From NCBI GenBank assembly GCA_046350295.1, contig JAXMAR010000003.1, positions 1 through 64,000 of the forward strand: a stretch of 64,000 bases of DNA, in the 5' to 3' direction. The notes beneath the pieces are model-generated. The model was not told the origin of the DNA and did not search any database. It saw nothing but the letters and a program-made list of their open reading frames with translations. Shown here one piece after another: positions 53,538-62,923 of this stretch. The DNA is from JAXMAR01 sp046350295 (GTDB lineage: Bacteria; Planctomycetota; Planctomycetia; Gemmatales; Gemmataceae). A program made the translations under genes and the position numbers. Each line of letters starts with the position of its first letter. Position 1 is the stretch's first letter.

Positions 53538-54991
53538 GTGAGGTAACTGTGGAGCGAGGGGTTTGGCCAAGCGACGAGATTCCCCCCTCGTGGTGTTGGG
53601 TATGCTTTGATGATTTGTTCGATAACGTCACGCATAGTGAGAGAAAGCTAAAGCAAAAGGACTACCTGGAGAAAGGCCGCTTCCCGGTGGTTGACCAAGG
53701 CATGCAGCTAATTGGCGGTTATTCCGAGAATGAAGACCTGGTCCATCCCCACGACCCTCCTTTCATCATTTTCGGCGACCATACCAAGTGCATGAAGTGG
53801 GTTCCCTTCGGTTTTGTGCAAGGTGCGGACGGAACGAAGGTCCTAAAGGTTCGGTTTGCAGAGCCGCGTTTTTTCCATTTTGCCCTTCAGCTTTTGAGGT
53901 TGCCCGATAAAGGATATAGCCGCCACTTCCAATTCCTTCGGAACTCGTTCTTTCCCTTGGCACCATTGAAAGAGCAGGAGCGAATTGTGGCGAAGCTCGA
54001 CGAGCTTCTCTCCGACCTGGACGCTGGCGTCTCCGCTCTCGAACGGGCTCGGGCGAAACTGAAGCGGTATCGCGCAGCGATACTGAAGGCGGCGGTGACC
54101 GGGGAACTGACGGCTGAGTGGCGCGTGGCGCATACAGATGTCGAACCGGCCAGCAGTTTGTTGCGGCGGCTTCTAGTGGAGCGCCGCAGAAGATGGGAGA
54201 GCGGTGAGTCATCGTCGGCGCACCGAGCCAAATACCGTGAACCTTGCCATCCTCACACGTCTAGCATGTTCCCATTGCCGTCAACGTGGTGCTGGAGCAC
54301 CGCTGAACAGCTTTCGGATGAGACACGGCCGATTACATACGGCGTGATAAAACTTGGCGTCGATACCGGCGACGGTGTTCCAGTGCTAAGGTGCAGCAAC
54401 GTCCGACATCTCCGTCTCGACGTTCAGACAGTCAAGAAAGTGGACCAATCCATCGCTGCGGAATACCACCGAACGTTTCTTCGTGGTGGAGAGGTGTTAG
54501 TAAATGTTCGGGGAACGCTTGGTGGGGTGGTCTGTGTTCCACTCGCGTACGCGGGCTACAACATTGCTCGCGAGGTAGCAATGATTGCCCCGGTTGAGAC
54601 GAGTGTCGGACCCGCGATAGCCCTCTTCATCGGCGCTGGCCCACTTCAAGCCTGGCTTACTCGGAATACGCGCGGCATTGCCTACACTGGCATCAACATT
54701 GAGGCGCTGAAGGCGTTGCCGATACCACTACCTCCTCTCGCAGAACAAGTCGTGCTCGTCGCCGAAGTCGAAGAGCGATTGTCTGACATCGATGCGACAG
54801 AGAACTACATTGAAGCCAGTCTTTATCGGGCGACACGGCTACGCCAAAGCATCTTGAAGGAAGCATTCGCAGGAAGGCTCGTTCCCCAGGACCCGAAAGA
54901 CGAGCCCGCGTCCGTTTTGCTTGAGCGCATCCGCGCCGCCGCGCCGTCCACGAACGGAGCCGCCAAGAAAGGCAAGGGAAACGCCAGATGA
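53534..54991 (+). CDS. hsdS: Type I restriction specificity subunit (HsdS)
   Basis: 485 residues. Two target-recognition domains, each followed by a helical conserved region: residues about 10-150 (IPPSWCWVCFDDLFDNV ... FPLAPLKEQERIVAKLDELLSDLDAGVSALERARAKLKRYR) and about 240-400 (LPSTWCWSTAEQL ... IPLPPLAEQVVLVAEVEERLSDID). The paired PL-x-EQ-x-x-(I/V)V motifs set the spacing between the two half-sites of the recognition sequence. Its start overlaps hsdR and its end overlaps hsdM (ATGA both), so R-S-M is one operon. No frameshift is seen here. The sequence recognised cannot be predicted. Confidence 0.93.
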   Translation: MSEVTVERGVWPSDEIPPSWCWVCFDDLFDNVTHSERKLKQKDYLEKGRFPVVDQGMQLIGGYSENEDLVHPHDPPFIIFGDHTKCMKWVPFGFVQGADGTKVLKVRFAEPRFFHFALQLLRLPDKGYSRHFQFLRNSFFPLAPLKEQERIVAKLDELLSDLDAGVSALERARAKLKRYRAAILKAAVTGELTAEWRVAHTDVEPASSLLRRLLVERRRRWESGESSSAHRAKYREPCHPHTSSMFPLPSTWCWSTAEQLSDETRPITYGVIKLGVDTGDGVPVLRCSNVRHLRLDVQTVKKVDQSIAAEYHRTFLRGGEVLVNVRGTLGGVVCVPLAYAGYNIAREVAMIAPVETSVGPAIALFIGAGPLQAWLTRNTRGIAYTGINIEALKALPIPLPPLAEQVVLVAEVEERLSDIDATENYIEASLYRATRLRQSILKEAFAGRLVPQDPKDEPASVLLERIRAAAPSTNGAAKKGKGNAR

Positions 54992-56460
54992 GCGCCGAGA
55001 GCAAACGCATCGTCGACAAAGCCTGGAACTTCGCCACCGTCCTCTGGCATGACGGGGTGCCCTACCTCGCCTACACGGAGGAGATAACCTTCCTCCTGTT
55101 CTTGAAGATGGCGGACGAGGTCACGAAACCACCCTACAACCGCAAGCCTTTGGTTCCGCCTGAACTTGGATGGCCGAGCCTGTTGAGCAGGGAAGGTGAG
55201 GCCCTTAAGGTTCACTATGACCACATGCTCCGTGAGCTTCCGAAGCAGCCAGGGATGCTTGGCGAAATCTTCAAGCGGGCTAAGTCGTTCATCGAGAAGC
55301 CGGAGACGCTACGCCGACTCATTGTCGAATTGATTGACCCCGAAAAGTGGATGTCGCTCGACGCTGACGTGAAGGGCGATGTCTACGAGGGCCTCATCGA
55401 ACGAAGCATGTCGGATGGCGGCCAGGGTGCCGGCCAGTATTTCACGCCGAGACCCCTCATCCGCGCCATCGTGGACTGTGTCCAACCCACCCCGGAAGAC
55501 ACTGTTTGTGACCCAGCTTGTGGAACCGGTGGGTTTCTTCTGGGTCCATACGAGTACGTCCTGCGCGAGCACGGCAAAGACCTGGACAAAGACCAGAAAA
55601 GGCATCTGCGAACGAAGTTCGTCAAGGGCTGGGAGCTTGTTCCCAATACGGCCCGCCTGGGCATCATGAACCTCTACCTCCACGGGATTGATGCCGACCC
55701 GTGCCCCATCAAGTCGGGCGTCGATTCGCTCGCCTCGGACCCCGGCGAACGCTTCAGTCTGGTTCTGACCAATCCGCCGTTCGGCAAGAAGAGCACCATC
55801 CCCATCGTGAACGAGGCAGGACAAATTGAAAAAGAAGACGCCGTCTACGAGCCGCCAGGACTTTTGACGGCGACGAAGAACAAGCAGTTGAATTTCCTGA
55901 TGCACGTCAAGACCTTGCTAAAGGCGAAATGGCCGATGCGCCATCGTCGTCCCCGATAACGTCCTGTTCGAGGGTGGGGCCGGCGAGACTGTCCGCAAGA
56001 ATCTGCTGAAGGCGTTCGACGTACACACTCTGCTCCGCTTGCCGACCGGCATCTTCTACGCCCAGGGCGTCAAGGCGAACGCTTTCTTTGACGCCAAGCC
56101 GGCTCGCGGAGCAAGCGTGGACTCCCGTCTGGCCCGCTGACTCGCGGACAAACATGCACTTCACGCTCAAGACAAACACGCTGAAACGAACTGACCTGGA
56201 CGAGTTTGTCGAGTGCTTCAAGCCAGGTGCGCGGCACCGCAAGGCGAAGTGGAGCGAAGCGAACCCCGGTGGCCGCTGGCGGCCTTGATTATATGACCTT
56301 CGCGAAGCGAGACAAGGCGGAACCTGGACCCTTCGGCTCAAGGACAAAAGCCTCGAAGAAGATGCCGAGGAGCTTCCGCCGCCTGATGTCCTTGCCGGCG
56401 AGCCTGCCGGACGACCTGGAGACGCTGGAGATGTTTCAGGCGATTGCGGGAAGGGCGAAA
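54988..56460 (+). pseudogene. hsdM: Type I restriction DNA methyltransferase subunit (HsdM), C-terminus frameshifted
   Basis: The first 310 residues are intact: HsdM N-terminal helices (VPYLAYTEEITFLLFLKMADE), then GQYFTPRPLIRAIVD, SAM-binding VCDPACGTGGFLL and catalytic LTNPPFGKK (N-P-P-F, adenine N6 type). After about 55,925 the rest follows in other frames: CAIVVPDNVLFEGGAGETVRKNLLKAFDVHTLLRLPTGIF, then TNMHFTLKTNTLKR and DEFVECFKPGARHR, then TLRLKDKSLEEDAEELPPPDVLAGE and DDLETLEMFQAIAG. Three or more frame changes fall between 55,925 and 56,430. The methylase would lack its C-terminal part, needed to contact S. Confidence 0.88.
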
Positions 56461-58143
56461 CGTCCCCGGGATAGGGAGACGGTCTTCGACGTCGCGCAAA
56501 CTTACTCCCGGCAACTATTGCGCTTTAGCGACTCCGTGGACATCTCTTTTGAGCGCGACGTGACTGTGTTGACCGGTCCAAATGACACTGGCAAGACGTC
56601 TATCCTACGGCTAATCGCCCACATGTGCGAAGTCAACAGTACCATGAGCGAGTCGGAGCATAACGTTGACAATGCTGAGGACAACCAGCCATGGAACACT
56701 GACCCGGCGTTCGGTGCCATAGCAGAGTTTGCTGTGACCTCAGAGTCATTCAAACGCTATGTCAGGCATCCAGCAACCCAGCCTCCTGAATCTATCCGGG
56801 TTGTTTGCAAAATGTGTCCCAGTGGTTCTGGCCGATACATCGAGCGATTGGAGATAAACAAGCAGGTGTCGACAGATGTTCCCGTCGCCATGCCGAAGGC
56901 GGCCTTTCTTTTAGCTGGGAAGCTCTTGGGGGACGCGATTGCCCTTGACAAACCGTCCACTCTTGAACGCCAGTTTCTAGACGTGGCATTTGGTGCCACG
57001 TTCAGCATGGAGAAGTTCAAAGGATACTCCGCTGGTCGGCGAGAGACCGCCTTGGAAAACGCGCAAGACAAGCTCACCGAGCGGCTGCGAGCCCTTCTTC
57101 CTCACGGCCCCGCTTTTTCATTTCGGTTGCGTACACATGATGACAAGACGCGGCTACAAGTAATTGTCAAAGACAAGTATGGTGTCGCCACGCCCTTTGG
57201 AATGCGAGGAACTGGCGTTAGGCGACTTACCACTCTTCTCGTCGAGTTGCTTTCACACGACATGTCCGATGGCCATTGGTATTTCCTGATGGACGAGCCT
57301 GAGACATCGTTGCATGCCGACTCGCAGCACCTTTTGAGGCGACTCCTTGAAGAGTTGGGGGACAAGGACAATGTCCAGGTCATTTACGCTACCCATTCTC
57401 CTTCAATGATAAACCCGCTCCGTCCACATGCAATTCGGCTTTTTCAGCGTGCGACACGTAAGGGGAAGGCCACATCGGTCGTTGACAATCGCCCATTCAA
57501 GGAGAACTATCTTCCGATTCGAGCCAGTCTTGGCCTTTCTCCCGCTGATTCCCTTTTGTACGCCCCGATTACTGTGGTCGTCGAAGGAGACACCGAACAA
57601 GTCGGCATTCCGCTCTTCCTCGACAAGCTCTGGAAAGCGAACATCCCTGGCTTTGAGCGGTGGCCCGAGATTGGCCCGCAGATTCATGTCCTGGGCGGTG
57701 GCGGCGACAATCTCCAGTATTTTTGCAGACTCGCCGAGTCACAGGGAGCAGAGCCCATCGTCTTCGTGGATGGCGACAAGAAGCGACACCTAAAAAAGCA
57801 CGGCATTGACAGCGCGAAGATGCCGGTGGTCGAACTCGCTGACGGGACGGAGTTCGAGCAGCTTGTGCCGCCACCCACGTACTTCCAGGCCCTCGCGGCA
57901 GTGCTGACAAACGACACCCGGATAACCGAGCAGGCGTTTCGACAGTGGGAGCAGACGCAGACCCTTCCTGCTAAGATGGTCTTCACCAAACGCGTTTACC
58001 GTTGGTTGGACGACCTGGATGTCCCTTGGCAGCCGGAAAAGGCTGCGGTGATGCGAAAAGCCATTGAGCTTGCCGACCCTGGTTCCATTGACGCCAAGCC
58101 TTTTTTGGAACTCTTGCGACACTGCCAGCACTTGCTTACGTGA
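56431..58143 (+). CDS. OLD-like ATP-dependent endonuclease (AAA ATPase + TOPRIM)
   Basis: 570 residues from ATG 56,431; the start is uncertain because the frame runs into the hsdM tail. Residues about 40-60 are DVTVLTGPNDTGKTSILRLI (Walker A), and about 288-297 WYFLMDEPETSLHA (Walker B and D-loop) of an ABC-type ATPase. Residues about 380-450 are a TOPRIM domain (ITVVVEGDTEQVG with the catalytic Glu; EPIVFVDGDKK with the D-x-D). This is the OLD family, which includes antiviral nucleases such as the GajA group. A UvrD-like GajB partner is not present. It sits directly behind the type I operon and is probably co-transcribed. Confidence 0.88.
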   Translation: MFQAIAGRAKRPRDRETVFDVAQTYSRQLLRFSDSVDISFERDVTVLTGPNDTGKTSILRLIAHMCEVNSTMSESEHNVDNAEDNQPWNTDPAFGAIAEFAVTSESFKRYVRHPATQPPESIRVVCKMCPSGSGRYIERLEINKQVSTDVPVAMPKAAFLLAGKLLGDAIALDKPSTLERQFLDVAFGATFSMEKFKGYSAGRRETALENAQDKLTERLRALLPHGPAFSFRLRTHDDKTRLQVIVKDKYGVATPFGMRGTGVRRLTTLLVELLSHDMSDGHWYFLMDEPETSLHADSQHLLRRLLEELGDKDNVQVIYATHSPSMINPLRPHAIRLFQRATRKGKATSVVDNRPFKENYLPIRASLGLSPADSLLYAPITVVVEGDTEQVGIPLFLDKLWKANIPGFERWPEIGPQIHVLGGGGDNLQYFCRLAESQGAEPIVFVDGDKKRHLKKHGIDSAKMPVVELADGTEFEQLVPPPTYFQALAAVLTNDTRITEQAFRQWEQTQTLPAKMVFTKRVYRWLDDLDVPWQPEKAAVMRKAIELADPGSIDAKPFLELLRHCQHLLT

Positions 58144-58568
58144 CGTAATCGCCCACGGCCACATTTGATTCAACGAAGACCCGTCTCGGAACTCTTGCCT
58201 CTCCGTCCACGGCGGCCCGAGTGTTCCTGGGTCGAACGCCGAATAGTAGAAGCTGAGCAGGGAAGGACTCTCAAGGCGTTGCAAGAGATGGCGGTGTCCG
58301 TGGAGCCCTGAGAGCCACGCTCCGTGGTCCGCGGAAGAAGGGAAGAAAGCGTCATGGAAACCTTCAACGGGCCTGATGAGTTAGCCGACAAGGTGCCGAG
58401 CGTCCGCCAAAAGAATCAGAGGAGATGCCGCGAGGTTTGGCATAATCCCCGGACAATGGCGTGGGGTCTTATTCGGTTGGCATACAATGCCAGCCTGAGT
58501 CCAAATGAGACTCGTTATCCGGGCTCATTCTCCTCGTATCCGCCGAGGATAGAGCCGTTGAGCCTCTC
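58144..58568. other. 425-base gap, possible small ORF only
   Basis: One frame, 58,354-58,590 (METFNGPDELADKVPSVRQK...), has a weak GAAGGGAAG upstream but poor composition and overlaps the next gene. No terminator hairpin is evident, so transcription from the upstream gene could continue. Confidence 0.4.
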
Positions 58569-59528
58569 ATGCTCGGTAAGCACGTCTTGATTCCTCCTCT
58601 CTTGCGTCGACTTGCTCCTTCGGTCCATGCCCGCAACCATGCGCTTGCTGTTGAAGAGAGCGAGAACCAGCTTGCTGTCACCGGCCTTGTTCCCTTGAAA
58701 CCCTTGCTTTCGGACCTGACATGGGGTGACCCAAGCGTCCGCTCTGTCGGGTGGCCAGCCGGGCTCAGTGTCGGGATTGAGGGGCCTGGGCATTTGAGAG
58801 CCGGCGAGTTCCTTTTACACAGACTGAGGGCCGGCGTAGTCACGCAAGAAACGTCGGTCCGTTGGGAGCCGTGGCTCAGGGAATGGTGTAACGAGGCATC
58901 AGAGGCACTCCTCACGGACGACACCGATGGAGTTCGGGATTTCTTCGGTCGCATACTTGGGAGCATTTGGTTCGGCCTGTTGGATAGAGCGGCCCAGCTA
59001 GGCCACGGCGGCTGTTTCGTTCTTCTTCCCAATGACCCACCGTCTGTTCTTCGACCGGCCTTCGCCACAACGTGCGAACTTGGCGTCATTGTATCAGACC
59101 TCTTTCAAGCGACCCCGAGACGCCCATATCGGTCGTCGGCACAAATCGCCGCAAGATACGAGTATGAGCAGGAGCACGGGAAACGACATTACCTTCGTGA
59201 GCGCTTACTGTCCACTATGGACGCCATCGCCCAGCTGTCAGCGACCGATGGCTGCGTGGTATTCGACCGCAGGCTGACACTTCGTTCATTCGGAACAATG
59301 ATTGAGCCTGGCATCGATAGCTCTGTCCAATGCTTATTGGGCGACACGGATGAAAGGGTCGACGAGAGCAGACTCAGGTCCTTTGGCGCTCGGCGGCAAT
59401 CGGCCCTTCGTCTCTGCCGCGCTTGTCCAAACGCAAAAGCGTTTGTCGTCTCACAGGATGGTGAGTTGAGAATCTTTGTGAACAGAGATGGCGTGGTGCG
59501 CCTGTATGACGATGTAGCGTACTGGTAA
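58569..59528 (+). CDS. Diadenylate-cyclase-like (DAC/DACNV-type) sensor protein
   Basis: 319 residues from ATG 58,569; start not certain (no strong ribosome site). The N-terminal ~100 residues are a variable domain. Residues about 150-319 follow the DAC/DisA-N fold: HGGCFVLLPNDPP, then ATDGCVVFDRRLTLRSFGTMI in place of the DGA motif, then GARRQSALRLCRACPNAKAFVVSQDGELRIF in place of the G-T-R-H-R motif. True cyclases need DGA and RHR; here they are DGC and ARRQ, so catalysis is doubtful and nucleotide sensing is more likely. Such domains are predicted in conflict systems. It is 12 bases upstream of a nuclease gene, pointing to one operon. Confidence 0.65.
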   Translation: MLGKHVLIPPLLRRLAPSVHARNHALAVEESENQLAVTGLVPLKPLLSDLTWGDPSVRSVGWPAGLSVGIEGPGHLRAGEFLLHRLRAGVVTQETSVRWEPWLREWCNEASEALLTDDTDGVRDFFGRILGSIWFGLLDRAAQLGHGGCFVLLPNDPPSVLRPAFATTCELGVIVSDLFQATPRRPYRSSAQIAARYEYEQEHGKRHYLRERLLSTMDAIAQLSATDGCVVFDRRLTLRSFGTMIEPGIDSSVQCLLGDTDERVDESRLRSFGARRQSALRLCRACPNAKAFVVSQDGELRIFVNRDGVVRLYDDVAYW

Positions 59529-59540
59529 TGGGACATAGCC

Positions 59541-60473
59541 GTGGAACCGAACCTTTTCTCCTGTCTCCATCGCTGGCTTCACCGTCAAGACGAGAACTTC
59601 GTCACGGAGGCTTTCGCCTTCGTGCTGGCGCACCTCCTGGAATGCGAGGCCGACCTCGGCAAGCAATTCGTCGGGTGGCTCTGCGACGCGGACCCGTCCA
59701 AAACAGACGGCGCAGCCGTCAAGACCCAGGTCCACACCGACAAGGGCATCCCAGACATCGAGATTGCTGGCCCCGGCTTCTGTGCCCTGGTTGAAGCCAA
59801 GAAGCGGAGCGGCGTCGGACCCGACCAGATTAGACGCTACCGCAAGATTCTTGCAAAGTGCGAAGCGGCTTGCAAGAAGCTCATCCTTGTCACCCTCTAT
59901 CCTTTGGACGAAAGCGAGGACCAGCCTGACCGCCATGTCTACTGGTCGGATGTCGCGGACTGGTTGCACAAGAACCAGGCTTCAGACGCAGTGTCGCAGT
60001 ACCTCGTCAAACAGTTCGTGGACTTTCTCAAGGAGCAGGCTATGACTATCGAGAAGGTCGAGTGGCAGTACCTCGAAGGAATGAAGGCAGCGAACCACCT
60101 GATAGCGATGCTCGCGAAAGCTATCAAGCTTGCCGGCATTCCTGTTTATGAAAAGTCAAGATGGGGCTTGACGGGATACTACGTGGACAAAAAGAGGTTT
60201 TGGGCCGGCATCGAGCACGATTGGCCAGAGGCCATACAGTTCAGCTTCTGGGAGGCCACTCATGACCCGAAAAGGTTTAAGGCCCTTAAGAAAGGCGAGG
60301 TCTATGAGAACACGCCTTACTTCTGGCTCGATTTGACCGAAGAGGACGTTCACTTCTTTTCGCGAAGCGCCGAAGGGCAGCTTGCGGTCATCAAGTCGTT
60401 TCTCGAACAGTCTTGGAAAGACGCGAAGGCTTGCGAGCTTCCAAACAAGAAGCAGTCGAAAGCCAGCAAGTGA
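59541..60473 (+). CDS. PD-(D/E)XK-superfamily nuclease
   Basis: 310 residues from GTG 59,541. The core reads VHTDKGIPDIEIAGPGFCALVEAKKRSGVGPDQIRRYRKILAK, i.e. PD...(x)...EAK, then HVYWSDVADWL. This is the PD-(D/E)XK pattern (Pfam PDDEXK_4-like). The C-terminal ~130 residues form a separate alpha/beta domain (WGLTGYYVDKKRFWAGIEHDWPEAIQF) of unknown role, probably binding or regulation. It follows the DAC-like gene with 12 bases between stop and start and precedes the HNH gene by 19 bases. Confidence 0.85.
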   Translation: MEPNLFSCLHRWLHRQDENFVTEAFAFVLAHLLECEADLGKQFVGWLCDADPSKTDGAAVKTQVHTDKGIPDIEIAGPGFCALVEAKKRSGVGPDQIRRYRKILAKCEAACKKLILVTLYPLDESEDQPDRHVYWSDVADWLHKNQASDAVSQYLVKQFVDFLKEQAMTIEKVEWQYLEGMKAANHLIAMLAKAIKLAGIPVYEKSRWGLTGYYVDKKRFWAGIEHDWPEAIQFSFWEATHDPKRFKALKKGEVYENTPYFWLDLTEEDVHFFSRSAEGQLAVIKSFLEQSWKDAKACELPNKKQSKASK

Positions 60474-60492
60474 CCATTAGCAGGAAAGGCCC

Positions 60493-61273
60493 ATGGACCC
60501 CGCAAAACTCACCGGCAGAGACCTCTTGGTGCTTTGGCGTCACAGTGAGGCACTTCAATGCGAGGGAGACGACGACATCACGAACAGTGTCGGCGGCCAG
60601 ATGCGTCACGTCGAGAAGGGGGACAGGTTGTTCGTCTGCTCAACTGCACAAAACGAGTTGTTCTTGCTCGGTGTACTCCATGTGGAGGCGGTCAAACGCG
60701 AACGGAGTCCAACCGCACGCCACCTTTTCGGTAGCCACCGCGCCGACTGCACAAACGAAAGCGGGGGTTTTCCGTGTCATCCCGCTCGGAAGGCATAAAT
60801 GGAAGCTACGCTTCGCGAGCGAAGCATCCGACCGTCTGGACCCCCATGTCCGTCTTGCTATGCAGGTCAGGACGCGCCGCATCTTACAACCGCAATCAGC
60901 ACATCTCCTGCTAACGCTTTTGAAAGAGGAGCGTAAGCGTCGGAAGAAAGTCGCTCTTTTCCTCCAGCGTGAAGGGCGAACGGTCACGCGAACGATGACA
61001 ACGCGAGAGCGGAAGATACGCCCCTACGCGCTAGCCAAACACGGATACGCGTGCATGATGTGCGGGTTCGACTTCGTCGAGACCTACGGGGAATGGGCTA
61101 AGGAGTGCGTCGAGGTCCATCACCTGAACGCTCTCAGCGAGGCCCGAAAGAGCGGGCGAATAACATCCTTGGATGAAGTCATTGTCGTTTGCCCGAACTG
61201 TCACCGAGCCATCCACAAGTACGACGACCCGTCTGACTGGAAACGATTCAAGCGCGAGTGTGGGGTGCTTTAG
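60493..61273 (+). pseudogene. HNH endonuclease with N-terminal sensor-like domain, one frameshift
   Basis: ATG 60,493 has AGGAAAGG upstream. The first frame gives MDPAKLTGRDLLVLWRHSEA and VGGQMRHVEKGDRLFVCSTAQNELFLLGVLHVEAV. After a shift near 60,690 the second frame reads VFRVIPLGRHKWKLRFASEASDRL, and then the HNH domain YACMMCGFDFVETYGEWAKECVEVHHLNALSEA with VVCPNCHRAIHKYD. The four Cys/His zinc ligands and HH-N-H residues are in place. The N-terminal part resembles an EVE/PUA-like modified-base-reading barrel by pattern only. With the shift the domains are unlinked. Confidence 0.75.
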
Positions 61274-61428
61274 GTGAGACACTTCAGCCCGCTAGCGGTC
61301 CATACTGCGTCTTCACGCCCCCGCGCATCCAGCCGCCCTTTTAAGGGTCCCTTCCGGAACGAAAATACCCCGCCGTAACCCCTTGCCGCCTATGTGTCTA
61401 TGTACTTCTAACCAAGGAGACACAGACA

Positions 61429-61956
61429 ATGGCGGCTACAACACTCACCACTGCGAGCGGCAAGCTCATCGACATCGAAGCCGAGACGGCGGCGTCCATC
61501 AAGGCGCTCGTGAGCAGGAAGGCCACCGGCCTCATCCCGCTCGACAAGGCGGAAGCCCTCCTGTCCTCTCTGGACAACGCGTCCGGCAACATCGGGGACA
61601 GCTTCGCTGTCGCTTTCAAAGGCCGCAAGACAGCGATTCGCTTTGAGGTGGCCGATGCCGGCCTCAGCTTTGCGACAGTGCCTGTGGCGCAGCCTGCGAA
61701 GCCCAAAGGGGCGACCGTCAAGGAACTTCGCGCCCGTTGCAAGGCGGAAGAATTGGTCGGTTACAGCAAGCTCCGCAAGGCTGAGCTTCAGACGTACCTG
61801 GAGACCCGGAAGCGCCCCGTCGTGAAACCGAATCCGGGAACAGTTGACTGGCTCCGTGCTCAATGCCGCCTCCATGGCATCAAGGGCTATTCCGGCTTGA
61901 AGAAGGCCGCCCTCATCGCGCTCCTTCGTGACAACCACGTCCGTATAGCCGCCTAA
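61429..61956 (+). CDS. Protein with two SAP/Rho-N-like nucleic-acid-binding motifs
   Basis: 175 residues, ATG 61,429 after CAAGGAGACACAGAC. The N-terminal ~90 residues are an unknown domain (LIDIEAETAASIKALVSRKATGLIPLDKAEALLSSL). The C-terminal half repeats a helix-extended-helix motif twice: TVKELRARCKAEELVGYSKLRKAELQTYL (about 97-125) and TVDWLRAQCRLHGIKGYSGLKKAALIALL (about 139-167). This is the SAP/Rho-N-terminal pattern for binding DNA or RNA. The gene starts a run of four co-directional phage- or plasmid-like genes. Confidence 0.75.
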   Translation: MAATTLTTASGKLIDIEAETAASIKALVSRKATGLIPLDKAEALLSSLDNASGNIGDSFAVAFKGRKTAIRFEVADAGLSFATVPVAQPAKPKGATVKELRARCKAEELVGYSKLRKAELQTYLETRKRPVVKPNPGTVDWLRAQCRLHGIKGYSGLKKAALIALLRDNHVRIAA

Positions 61957-62026
61957 CCACCCATCCAATCCACGAACAACCGAGCCCCCGCGTAGACGGT
62001 GCGCGCTCGCAGACGAGGAACGACCA

Positions 62027-62902
62027 ATGCGAACCGTATTTGACAGCCGCATGGTGTGTCACATCTGGGCCAACCAATCTCAGAGCCAGGCCAGGAACAG
62101 TGGGAACAGCGTGTTCTTCGATGGCGACACCATCTACTCCTACGGGCGACATTTCGGCATGGCCCGGATTGTGAGCAGGAAAGGTCACAGGGCGGTGTTG
62201 CATACCACCAGCCGCTACTCCATCACGACCTCCAAGCATCAGTCGTTCGTTCGCTGGGCCTCGCGACACCTCCCATCGTTCACCGTCCCGTCCATCGACG
62301 GCGACCATCGCGAGACTCTGGCTTACTTCGACGCCTCTATCCGGGAAGCTGCCCTGTCCGCGACCCGCGCCCGCTCTGCGAAGGAGTGGAAGCTCAAGCA
62401 CCTGGAGTGGTTCGTTCAGCAAGCGAACGCCTACGCGGAGTTCTTTGGGCTCAGGAAGAGGTTCAAGGTTCCGAACGACATCGACCTGGAGAAGCTGCGT
62501 CGGGACGCAGTCGAACAACAACGCCGCGAACGGGAGCGCCAGGCCGAACGGGAACGTCAGCGTGAAGTCCAGCTTCAGGCCGCACGCGAAGCCGCCATGG
62601 TGACGGTCGAGAAATGGAAGGCCGGCGAGGACGTTCGGGTCCCGTGGGTGTTCAACGAGGTCTTTCTTCGCGTAGCGAACGACGAAGTCCAAACGAGCAA
62701 AGGGGCTCAAGTCCCGCTTGCTCATGCCGTCCGGTTGTTGCCGCATATCCGGTCCGGACAAGCGTATGCCCACAACGGACACAGCATCCATGTCGGCCAT
62801 TTCCGGGTCGACCGCATCGACGAGAACGGCAACCTCTGGGCGGGCTGCCACTACATCACTCGCGCCGAGATGGAGCGACTGGCAAGCCAGCTTGGTCTTT
62901 AA
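62027..62902 (+). CDS. Conserved phage/plasmid-type protein, unknown function
   Basis: 291 residues from ATG 62,027 with GAGGAACGACC upstream. The N-terminal part (VCHIWANQSQSQARNSGNSVFFDGDTIYSYGRHFGMARIV) has a pattern I associate with proteins of mobile elements that have no known function. Residues about 160-195 are a strongly charged helix (QQRRERERQAERERQREVQLQAA). The C-terminus (VPLAHAVRLLPHIRSGQAYAHNG, HVGHFRVDRIDENGNLWAGCHYI) is globular. No signal or membrane segment. Confidence 0.65.
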   Translation: MRTVFDSRMVCHIWANQSQSQARNSGNSVFFDGDTIYSYGRHFGMARIVSRKGHRAVLHTTSRYSITTSKHQSFVRWASRHLPSFTVPSIDGDHRETLAYFDASIREAALSATRARSAKEWKLKHLEWFVQQANAYAEFFGLRKRFKVPNDIDLEKLRRDAVEQQRRERERQAERERQREVQLQAAREAAMVTVEKWKAGEDVRVPWVFNEVFLRVANDEVQTSKGAQVPLAHAVRLLPHIRSGQAYAHNGHSIHVGHFRVDRIDENGNLWAGCHYITRAEMERLASQLGL

Positions 62903-62923
62903 CCAGAGAAAGGAGCGAACGCC

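Noticed and set aside
58354..58590. 78-codon open frame before the DAC-like gene
   Set aside because: Weak ribosome site, unconvincing composition and overlap with the next gene.
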